DNA from: Pachyseris speciosa
Lineage: Eukaryota > Cnidaria > Anthozoa > Scleractinia > Pachyseridae
DNA length: 64,000 bases
Reading direction: 5' to 3'
Assembly: GCA_016490735.1 (NCBI GenBank)
Contig: JAEMWC010000563.1
Location: forward strand, 192,501 to 256,500
The position numbers and the translations under genes were made by a program. Shown here piece by piece: positions 1 through 11,600 of the stretch; within the stretch, counting starts at the first letter, position 1; each line of letters starts with the position of its first letter. The notes under the pieces were generated by a model. It did not search any database. It was not told the DNA's origin and worked only from the letters and a program-made list of their open reading frames with translations.

Positions 1-1260
1 AATTACCTGTTCTATTATATGAATACGAAATCAGGGTGCATGTCTTCCAACCCACTGTGTCAAAATGATCAATTCACTAGCAACTTACCTTTCGCCTTTC
101 CTTTCTACATGGGAGGTGGCCAAAAAATTGTCTTGCAGTAATACTCACATACCGTCTATAATATCGCTTTTTTCTGTGAGCGACTCATGCACACCAACTT
201 CAGACTTGCAGTGCAAGAATGTCGTGCTATCAACAATGGCAAACAGACCATTAGCACACACAGGCAAGAAGATGCGGTTTTGGAGTCTTGCTAAGATTGG
301 AGCAAGCAGTTGCATTTGAGCCTATGGATTCTGCAGTTTTCATGTTGAATAAAATAGCCAATAATATTGCTCAAAGAAACGCGAACATCCTAACGACACT
401 TCAAAATGTTTCTATCAGCGTATCAGGCTTCACCATCAGGCCAGTCAATCCTTTTTCTCAAGCTTGTTGTAATCTTTTTATATTCTGTAAAACCTTCACA
501 TTAAACTCCTTCATTTTTCCTCTTCGGAATTTTTGGCGACAAAAGCACATCGCCAGTCAGAGTGAAGCAGAATTGAAGTAATGCCGCCGCAGGCCTTCAT
601 CATGTTTCATGTTATCGCCCGAATAACATGAATATTCAGGGTCACTGGTCACGATGTTGTGATGCCCACCCCGTAACAAAGAAAATATCAGCTTTTCGCC
701 CCATAGTGACTAAATAATTGGATTGTGCGTACCATAATGCTTCGAGAAAATAGAAAATGACAGAAAACAGGCAGTTCGACAAACCACCATCAGAAGAACG
801 AGTGCATCACATAACAAAATTTAATTGAAATGTGACAAAGTAAACATCGCATTGACTTGACCATTATTGAATACTACTGGGTTGAAAAATCTCCCCATTG
901 TTATGCTTGGGAGACAGAAACCTAAATGTCCAGTTGGGAGAGAAGTAGGGAGTGATTCAGTGAAAGTGGTAGACTTTCGAAAAAGCCCTTAGTCTTTTTT
1001 AATATGGCGCGGGATGATTGACGCGACCCAAAAAGTGGTCGCTGCGCTTAGACCAATCAGAGTAGATCTTTGGGACACTTGGGGATAATGTTGTCAATCA
1101 AACATTATTATGCACAACGAAATGTGACTTGCGGTTGAAATTCCAACATGGAGTTGATTGCGAAAGCCATAACTGATTCTCTTCTTCCAAACTCTCCATT
1201 CTTGGCACGAAACGCAAATGAAAACGAAGTCGACCTCTCGCGACTTCGTTGCTCACTCCT
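1..1260. other. Upstream stretch, nothing recognised
   Basis: Presumably an intron of the same gene, since exons upstream of 2597 must lie outside. Short open frames occur on the + strand but none has splice signals together with recognisable protein sequence. Confidence 0.4.
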
Positions 1261-1264
1261 CTCA

Positions 1265-1675
1265 GCTCCCGGGGGGGGGGGGGGGGGGGTACTGCCTTAT
1301 ATGGGCTATATAGGTATGTGCGGCCCCAAAGGGTATGGTTTTTTAACCGTTTTGGTCTGAAATAGGGTATTAATTTTGACCATTTTGGTCTGAAATAAGG
1401 TATGGTTTTTGTGCACTCTAGTCTTGAATTCAGTATGTTTTTTAGAAGAAGCTACTTCTTATATCTTTAGCCGATAAGACCATCAACAAAAGCCCTTCTT
1501 TTTTGCCTTTTAATTATGTTTACACCAACTGTGTACGTGAAATAAGGTATCAAATTTTTTGTTAGGTCTGAAATAGGGTAGGCAAAATCGCAGATTTTGG
1601 TCTGAAATAGGGTAAGGGTTTCAGGAAGCGGGCCGCACACCCCCACCCAATTTTTCTGGGAGTACCTCCCCGGGT
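1265..1675. repeat. MITE-like element with G-tract and repeated GGTCTGAAATAGGGTA
   Basis: Ends are imperfect inverted repeats: CCCGGGG, GGTACT and GTGCGGCCC on the left against their complements near 1637-1672. The inside holds about five copies of GGTCTGAAATAGGGTA (for example 1354-1369, 1386-1401, 1565-1580, 1599-1614). A run of 19 G lies at 1271-1289 and may be length-variable. Confidence 0.6.
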
Positions 1676-2596
1676 CTCGGCTTTTCTGTTGTAAAACTCG
1701 AGAGGTTGACAGGTGTTAACCGGTTTGACAGCTCAAGGGTCCTCAAGGTTTTCTGATCAGCGAATTGATTTTTCCGGAACTGCCTCGGCGTTCAAGAACA
1801 GGCTTTCCATCATATTTATGTTAGTGATTCTTTCAGTTGTCACTATATTGTTGAACTGCGAGTGCACTGAGTGTTTATTGATTTTTTTTCTTCCTCAATG
1901 AATGCCGCCATATTTGGTTGGACTTTTGATCCCACATTTCTTCTCTGTTCTGAGTCCTTGCAACGACTTAAACATTCAATAATTCGATGGTTTGTCAAGC
2001 TTCATTGCTTCAAATAAATCAGAGTAAGCCTGGATGACGCCCAATAATGAAGCAAGCATCCATCTAATATATGCGCTCATTTGAGGTAAATTAACAGCAT
2101 TTAAACGTGTCGTTTGTGTAAAGCTCTTTCGACATAAAATCTTACATGCACATTTTTTGTGTGTTTAAACGTTGTTTAAATAATTTTAACAGTGTTTTAA
2201 CGCGTTTGCGTTTAAAACGATCACTAACACGTTTTTTTTGTTATTCACCTTAATCCCCCTTTTCCTAAATAAGGTCACAATTATTGTTCTCAGTGGTTGA
2301 ACTGTAAAGCAATTTTGTAATTTTAGAGGGATATATGTTGATAGGGGTCTAAAGAAATAGACTCCAACACAAGCTAAGCACAATGCGTCCGATGTAAGAA
2401 AGACAGACTTCTCTCTATTCTTTTGTTTAGTGCTAAATTAGGGATACAATACTGTTTTTTGCAAGCCCGAGTTTAGGCTAATTGTAGCCTCTTGTTACTT
2501 GAAAGCTTCGATCATGCTATTTGAATTCCAACCAGACAGTCATGCCTTTGTACTACATTGAAATCCATACATTTACTGGTATGTTTTCCTTTTTAG
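1676..2596. other. Intronic stretch, nothing recognised
   Basis: A+T-rich. A TTTAAACG-like motif recurs between 2100 and 2230 but no repeat family or exon was recognised. Confidence 0.4.
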
Positions 2597-2689
2597 CTGC
2601 TGAAGCAGTCTCAGATCATTTTAAATTATCTGGCACGGGAGACATATCTCACAACTTCACACTTGGACTGCATTTGGCTTGCAGCACAG
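2597..2689 (+). CDS. USP34: USP34 exon 1 (first seen)
   Basis: Acceptor cctttttag, donor gtatgg. Reads AEAVSDHFKLSGTG and ISHNFTLGLHLACST and leaves one base over. N-terminal helical region. The phase does not join directly to exon 2, so a short exon may lie between them. Confidence 0.7.
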
Positions 2690-5600
2690 GTATGGCAACT
2701 GTAACAATCAGGTTGACATGGCAAGGGAATACATTTCCTTGAAACATATTTTCCTTTAGTGATTTACAGTGTCAATATTTGGCTTCTCACACTTCAGTCT
2801 GTAAATTTTTGTTTGAGGTAAAATTTCACTAATTAAAACCAAATTTTTTTCCAAATTCAGGGTAGTTTATTGAAGTCATTTTCACTCTTTACTTTCACGC
2901 AGTATAAACAAAAATGTAATTAGCCGATGCCCCTTTCAAGACACCATTTTGCTAATGATCAGTTCCTGATGAATTGTGGGTAGATCCAGTCTTTTGTGGG
3001 AGCAAACAATCAAAATTAGAATTTCAAATTACATCCTAAACTGGCTGTTTGCCCCCATAAAGGACTGGATCTACCCACAATTCACCAGGAACTGATCATT
3101 AGCAAAATAGTGTATTCAATGTTTTCTTTCTGCACCTACATCAGTATGTAGAGGTGGGTGTGGAGGTACTCTAAAATCTCTACGTTGTAAGTATATAAAG
3201 CAAACTCTATGTGGACATATTAATTTGGTGACACATAATTTGTTGTTTACAGTGTACCTCCTGACACTATAATATATTCAACCTGAGCCTCAATTGGTTT
3301 CAATATGAAGTTACATTCAATTTCAGTGTAGCTCAAGCATAATTAATTTGTTATTTACAATGTACTGTACCTTCATATATGCTAATATATTTAGCTTGAT
3401 TGGTTTCAATGCAGCTCAAGCATGCAAGTCGACATGTCCATGACCTACTAACAGCTCTCACAAAGCACATGGACATGCCGTCAATCCTGTATTTGCTGGA
3501 CTTGGTATCCAAGCTGCCGCCGATGGCACACACACGGCAGACACTTTACCTGGCTTCTGTTCTGATCAGAATTGTCTGGAGGGCAGGGCTTTCTTCAACA
3601 GTCCCTGATGCTGGACCTTCAGTGCATTCTACCAGTCCAGTCCATGGACCACTTACAGCAAGTAGGTACTTTAAGAATTATAGTAAAAAGAACATGAGGC
3701 ACAAAGCATTTTTTGTTTGTAGATGTAGTTTCATTCATCTTGGTGTAATGTGCTTCCCAGGAGCTATGTTACTATTAATAATCAGATAACTTTGCACAGC
3801 AAAGAGCTCATTTTACAATTGTGTGTTCAGTGACCTGGCCTTTGAGTGGTAGCAAGGCTGGAGGTGACCTTGTTTTTGTTAAAACCTCTGTCTTTCTCAT
3901 GCAAATTTGGACTAGTTAGCATAAGGACAACATGATTTACATGAGAAAAGCAGTGAGGTCTGTATCAAAACAAGGTCACCAACAGCCTTGTTTCCATTCA
4001 TAGGCCAGGTCACTGAGCATGCAACTGTAAAATGGCAAAGCCTCAAAATATTATAGTGCTCAGTAACTTTCACTTCACTCCAGGATTTGGCTCACAAATT
4101 CAAAAGCTACTACATGTGAAACTACCATATTTATTTGACTATAAGCTGAGTGATTTTTCTGTTAAATTAAACCACCGAGAGTAAATTTTCCACCAGAGAA
4201 GGGGGTTCGGCTTATAGCCGATAATTTTCGGGGGGAAAAAGTTCAAAGACCCAAAGACAACAATAAAAATGAGAGACAAAAACAAGTTTTCTGTGTTATC
4301 ATTGACTTTTGTATATGTGGTGGCTCATAAAGGAGCCATTTGCTAGTTTTGCTTCAAGGAAGCTTTCATCAGTCGTCGTTGACATCACACTTAACCCGTT
4401 TGTTGCTTCACATACCCTACTATAAGGTTAATTGTTATCTCCACAGAAGTCATCACATTTCCTGTGAATTAATTGGGTCTACTTTGTGATGTTATTTGTG
4501 AAAGAAATTCTTCAATAAACTTGAGCAAAACCATCCTGTTTCTGCTTTTGGGATCAAGCACAACCGAACGTGACCAGCTCAAAGCACGTTGCTTGCTTGG
4601 TAACCTCTCTCTCACCTAGCCTTCCAGGTCATACAAGATGGCGGGTCGTTTACAACTTCGATCTTTTGTGTTTTGGAAGTGTTTTGAGTTTTTTGGCATA
4701 AAAAGGTTCCAAACATTTCCTAAAACTTACAAGGTTCGTTAAAATTCCTTTATGGTGAAGGTATGGCATTAAATTTTTTAGATTTTCAACATAATTCTCG
4801 CTGAAGTGTTGCACACGATCCATGTGTTTTTTCTTTCTCCACGGAACTTCGGTATTCGATTTTTGAGTCTCGGCTTATAGCCAAGAGTTTTCTGGGTTTT
4901 TTTGGTGAACATCTGGCCACTACTCCAGTTGCTAAGTTTAGGGTCTCGGCTTATAGCCAGGATCGGCTTATAGACGAGTAAATACAGTACCTTATGCAGC
5001 CCCAGGAACAGTAATTAAGTATTACCAGCCTAACAGTTCATAGTTTTTGTGGTCGTTAAAGGATCTCATCACAAACACTGCCTCAAAGAGGTGTTTGTTT
5101 AACAAGCTAAGTCAGTGGATGGATGGATAGCCTTTATTTTAAAATGATAAGTGTTAATTAAAGGTACATGAGCTTGTGGGGTCGTTTACAGCTAACTTAT
5201 GACTATACAAAACTTAAAACAAGAAATATTTATGTGAATTATGGACAAATTCATCTTTTCTAAAACTACAAGTAGATGCAGATGTTATCTTAAAGCTAAA
5301 CTCATTGAAGGTAATTAAAGATTTAAACTTTACTCTGAGGTTATGGTATGGAATGTCATTTGCCAGGGCACTATGATTATTGGTCACTACGTTCCATAAG
5401 ACTGAGGTTGTTTACCATTTACACAGGAAAACCGGTTGGTCGACGGTTGCAGTAAATGGTACGCATCAAACACCCAAATGAAAATTTCGATGGAACGCAC
5501 ATGTTCCATTTACACAAACATTCCCAACGGTCAGGTTTACAGAGTGATCCAAGCCGAAAGGCCTGGAACTGGTAGAAATGAGTAAATGGAACGCACATTT

Positions 5601-8600
5601 CTATTTGGAAATTCCATTTTTTTGGACTACCTTTCAAGAAATTTCGTTTTCCCTGGAAATTTTCCATTTGGGAAGACCAAAATAGGCTTTCCATTTACAT
5701 TCCAACTGAAATTTCCAGAGTTATTTGGTAAATGGTAAACAACCTCAGCCTCTATATGCGACAGAGTCTTTCATGTAGTGGGTATTGAAACGTGGAACTA
5801 TTAGTGGAACTATTCAGTCAGTTAATTTGCTGTCAGTAAATGAATACCTCTTACTAACCAAGTTCAAGGTCCGTACTGTAAGTTACGGACTGAGTTTTTT
5901 TCCTGTTGATTTATGGTCCAAGCATGAAGTGCGTGGGCCATAAATTAAGGGGAAAAAAGAGGATCTGTAACTTACAGTACGGACCGAGAAAACAAGCTCA
6001 GTAATATATTTATTATGTCTCTGTGGTTTATCCGGCGCACGGGAAAGAGCACTAGTTGAAGTCAAGCGGGCCGTACTGTAGAATACAGCCCTCAAAATTG
6101 ACCAATCACAGCGTGGGTACTAAGTGAGAGATAACCTTTCACACGAAAAGGGGGCTTAGGGATTTCATAGTGAACCGTGAAATTTATTAATTTAATATTT
6201 CACTCTGTGAATTTAAAACATCATGGCATGTTCTCTCCTCTACAAAACCTTTTCACTCTGGTCGTGAAATTCATTCACCGTGAAAAACTTCATGCCGTGA
6301 AATTTAATGAAGTCATGTCGTGAACTATAAGCTCCGTGAAATTGACGATGCCAATACATGCAGATTAATTACAATGGGGATGGGGAAAGTCTTAAGAAAA
6401 CTACCTGATTTGGAAAAAAACGACGAAAGGTTTAACCATTTTGTACTTCAGAAACCGAATAATGCTATCATCTTCCAGTGTGTGAAACATACTCTGCATA
6501 GGTATTCGATGAATTCAAAACAGTTAAGCGAACTGGTAAATGCCATCACACAAAACAGTTGATCGAAGTTTTCGTTAGAAAATCAACGATGTAGTCGAAA
6601 CATTCGACGAAAAAACGTCCGAAGGTACTCATACGAGCCTTTATAAAACTGCTGTGAACCAGCATCAGTGTGAATTCGCATGGTGAAATTTTGAATTGCC
6701 CCAACATTTGTAAATACTCCACTGCAGACAAAAATTCCTAGTCGCCGGATGAAAAGGAAAACCTTTTAAAGAGTTTTGACATATGCAAATTTCTGCACTG
6801 TTTTCAGCACAGTAGACAAAATTTGTCCTTGTTCCAGACGCTTTTGCTGCTGAAACAAAGATCTTTAATCAATTTTAATTGCACTAAAGACTTGTTTTAA
6901 AAACAAAAGGATTACAAGTGCATTCAGCAAAAGTTTCAGTGCAAAATTTTACAATCGCGTTTTTCACACGCAAAAAGGAAATCCAACCTTCAGTGTGAAT
7001 TTACTTTTTCACGGCGTGAAATTATTTCACGTGGAAATTTTTTTCATGCAGTAAAGTCATGGGTGTTTCTTCACGGCGTGAACAATTTCACGGTGGTATG
7101 ATAAAATTTCCTGCTGAGTTCATGCCATTTTAAAAGAATTTCACAGAAATTCAGCTTGTTTCAATACATTTCACAGCATCTACCATGAAATCGGCGTCAC
7201 CGTGAAATTTTGATAAGCTCCCTTTTCGCGTGAAGGGTGACAATTATTAAATAATGTTATTATTTTCAGGCAGCACCAGTGCTGCAGTGGCTTCAGCCAT
7301 GCAGAGGAAATTCAGCCGAACAGCCAGCCTCAGCCAGAGTAGCAGTAGGAGTGGGAGCTTGAGTGACATCAGCTGCGATGGAGAACAGCTTGACCTGGAT
7401 GAATCACCGATGCCTCATCAGCAAAAATACACCCAGTATGTACTACGCTTTCCACTTCATAAATTAGCAATTAATTTACATTGGCACAAATTTGAACAAA
7501 TTTGCGTACCATACCTTTGCAAGACAGAGAATTGCTTGGTCTGGATAAATCGCCAATGTCTCTTCTGCATATAAATTATTATGTAACCAATGTCCATTGC
7601 TCTTCTCCCTTTAGTGCGTAAATCTGGCTAATGCATAAATCTGTATTTGATTTAAATAATTAAATAGAGTGAATCTGCCTCAATTTAGATATCAAGAACA
7701 GGTACCTGGTTTTTATACAATGTATTTCTGAATTGTGACCCTCCATGGGAAAACAGGGATAAAGGTGATAGCATGCTCACAACACGCTTCCACTTTAAAA
7801 CAAAAGAAATTGGCTTTAGCACGCTTAAAGTGTGTTCAGGAGCACACTACATTAGCAAACTTCTTTGTTTCTTAAAACAATAAAGCGTGTGCACACGAAC
7901 AATGAAGCCAAACAAAGAAGCGTGTTAAGGTTTGAAAACAAAAGCTAGCGTGTGAGAACACGGTTAGTGTGCAAAATAACACAACACGCTTAGCGTGCGA
8001 GGTGTAACTTTAAAAAATTTAACTAGCGTGCTGAAAGAGTTTCCGAAAAAAAAAAAGACCAGAGATTAGCAATGCAAACAATTACTTACTGTTCTGTGAA
8101 ACTCACTGTCCATGAAATGGCCGCATATTTAAAGTTTCTTGGATTTGATTGTAGATCAACGACGTATCTAAAGTTTCGTTCGCTGTCGCTCAATTCTTGA
8201 ACTCAATTTTTTACTAGTATGTCAGCCGGAAGGAACAACACTTGACCGAGCTTGACTAATGCTTGCTGAACCCACAGTTCCATTTCCCCTCATGGATTTA
8301 AAAGAAAACATCGAGCAACAAAAATTGATGATTTGTTTAGATTCGTCTCAGTGTGCTGCACTTTTCAATAACACGCGAACTTTGAAGCTCAAACCTCAAC
8401 CAAGAACTGCATTTTTTGCTTCCGTCAATCAAATTTCCGGCGGCTTCCAAGAGGCGACAATTGAATGAGTAGCCCAAAGCAGTTTCAAGCATGGCGGATA
8501 ATCCGCTACAAATTTCCTTTTGGATTATGAGGTCGACCTATCCATTGAACCTCCATACTCAGAAGAAACATAAATAGTCGACAATGAAGAGGATCAGGTC

Positions 8601-11600
8601 AGGCAATTCGTCGAATCTTTTCTAATCTGATGGCGAGTTTGGTGTGTTTCATCAATTTCATATTTTCATTTGCTTTACCGAATAAAGAATACATGACTTA
8701 TGAGTCGATCTAAATGTTGCATGAAGCGCCATAAAACTTCAATGCCTTTCAGTGCAAATGCATTTTTTTCGTCCTGAACTGAAACGAAGAAAACCACAAC
8801 AACTCGCTTCTGTGGTATTGTTTTGAAAGTTATTTCCCTGCCAACAGGCGGCGGCAGCGGCAAGAAGGTTACTTCGTTTAAACAGTTGAACCCATTACCC
8901 ACAAAATATCAGCAGTAAAAAAGAACTAGCAAAGAAATACAATCTTTTTAACTGAAAGACCAATTTTACGCGTGCATCTGCTACTGTGGAATGTTCAAAA
9001 AGTTCTCGCGCATATTCAAATTTACAGAATTCTGCACGTGCAATTTGATTGATGGCCAGCACTACACGGTTTCTTATTTTCGCCAAATTTACAGTTGCAC
9101 GTACTATTGATGGAATCAAGTTATTTTCGCTTTCTCTGATAAGTCTGTTTCCAGGCTGTCATTGCATATAGAATCATTGTCACTGGATTCTTCGTCACTC
9201 TCTGACTCATCATCCCACGGTGATTCTTCGATCTCTTCATTGTCAACATTGTCTCATGCTTCAAAGTATAACTCGGCAACTTCATCAAAACTTTGGACAT
9301 CTTCCGACATGACATGCAAATACGAAACTTCCATTCTTGAACTCTCCATGATAATAAGAGGATAAACGTATACTGGCTAGCAATGGTTTGATAATGTTTT
9401 TGTTTTTTTTGTGTGTGTGTGTTTTTATGAGTCAGTTAGTGGCAAAAATATCACGACCGCGGATAAAGCAACGGCAATCTTGCATGCTGGATGGTGAAGT
9501 AAGAAAATATGAAAGGTCATAATAATTCTTGCATTTCAAGTACATCACTTAGATTTTATTTAAAAGGTGATCAATCTGTCAAGTTTTCTTTCTGATAGAG
9601 TCTCTGTTTTCGTCGCCGTCTGATGGGACGATTACAGTGATTTCCTCACAAAGTCGATTTTCTTCTTTCTTTGTGAGAATTTAATTTGTCAAACTTAATA
9701 AACAACGTATCAAAATATTTCTGCCATTTTTCTTTTTGCCCCAGTGTGCTGTAGTGTGTTTTAGCGTGCAACTCACATGCTAAGCGTGTCAAGGTTTAGC
9801 ACGCAAATCCAACAAAAGGTTTAGCGTGTTAACATATCCTAAACAAAACCTAATGTGTCCTTTATTGTTCAACGAATTAAATATGCGCATAAAGTGTGTC
9901 TTAGGACACATTAAGCGTGCTGTTAGCGTGTTGTGAGCATGCTATCACCTTTATCCCTGTTTTCCCATGGAGGGTCACAATTTGTACATGCAGAGTGTGT
10001 TAATAATTTATTGTGTTATGGCAATTTCATACCCTCTTATTTTGGCTACTGTTGCTATGGCAACAATATCCACTTTTTACTTTTTTGGAAATTTGGTAAA
10101 GCGATCATTGATCAGTGATTAGATTAGATGGACTGTGAAGCAGTTGTATGTGTATGAGGTTTGGTAATTGCTGATTTAGCTCTAGAAATTTTATAAGCTA
10201 AATTAAGGATTCTCTCTGACTTCTTAGTAAGAGGAAATACAGCAAGTGAAAGTAGGGAAACAGCAGGAACACAGTGGTGAGACTAATAGCACACATTTTC
10301 TCTCTAGTCTGTCTTCACAAGGGAGTGCTGATATGGAGACCGAAGAGCTGCCACACCCCCATGAACTTACACAGTCATACCCTGGCCAAACTGAGGATTA
10401 CTCCAGTCAAGAGAAAACAGGTGGAGAAGAGGGTGATATTGACAGCACCAGCTGTACAAATAGTCACGGTAGCTCACTATCTGATAGGCAGGACCTGGAT
10501 GAGTTTGATGCAGAAGGTGTTGATGAGCTGACGCAGCTGAAGACAGTGGCTGCCTTGCGTGTCATGCAGGATGAGGGAGATGAGAGAGAAAGGAGCTTAG
10601 GATTTGATTTGAACTCAGTGTGCGAGGAAGGCAAGACGTTGCTCTGGGATCTAATACAGGATGATAATGCTGTAAGTACTGGCTCTGATCTGAAATTGAG
10701 TTTTGATTTGTTTCTGTTTCAATTAAAGTGGGAAAGATAAGTTAAGTCCCAAAATCATGTAACACTAGATGGTGGCCCACATGCCCAGAGTTACTTTGTT
10801 TCTATTGAGAGAAGCACCCAGGTCAGGGTTTCCATTAAGAATTGTAGTAACAGGAGAATAAAGTTGAAAGATTATTATGAAAGGGCAAAGCTCTTTCAGG
10901 GAGCAAGTGAAATTTAGTAGGAGAATTCTGCATAGTAGCTGGAGAATTCTCCGATCGCTAATGAATACCCTGTGAATTGCTACACATTCTTTCCACTGAA
11001 TGGGACCAAGCAGTGCATCACTACATGCATATCACTAGTTGCACCTGAGTGAAACAACATTATGAAGCAAAGTCTCTTTTCTCGGGACACAACTTACTGG
11101 TAATACATGGAGAAACTACAGTATGTGGCTGGCAAACCACCAGCATTGAGAACTGACCATGTTTTAGCAGTGGGTCAGTTGGGATGAGGATTTTGTAGGC
11201 CATCACAGTACTGTAGCTTGGCTAAGATTAAAAATTAAAATGGGTAAGCGTAGTCAATTAAAAGTGAAAACAAAATTAATGGGAGCACTATTTCAATAAA
11301 AAATATATTTTATTTCAGATCCAGCTGGGTGATGGGTTGGTCCAGGAAGCAGAGAAGCTTCTGTGTCAGTTGATATGTTACACTGGAGAAAAGAAGATCA
11401 GGATGAAGTTTATTGAGGGTTGTGTGGCGAACTTGGCTGCGAACAGGTACATTTGTAGTTAGTTCAAATTTCAAATCTTATTAACCCATTGGCACCCGTG
11501 CCGGCCAAAACCGGCCGTAAAAAACTCCCATGCTTCAAAACATTGCAACTTTCTCAATCGCACGAATATTGCCCTAACTGTTAGTTGTGAGCACGAAATG

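Noticed and set aside
1148..1360. Possible first exon starting MELIAKAITDSLLPNS
   Set aside because: No homology to USP34, runs into the G-tract of a repeat and has no donor in frame.
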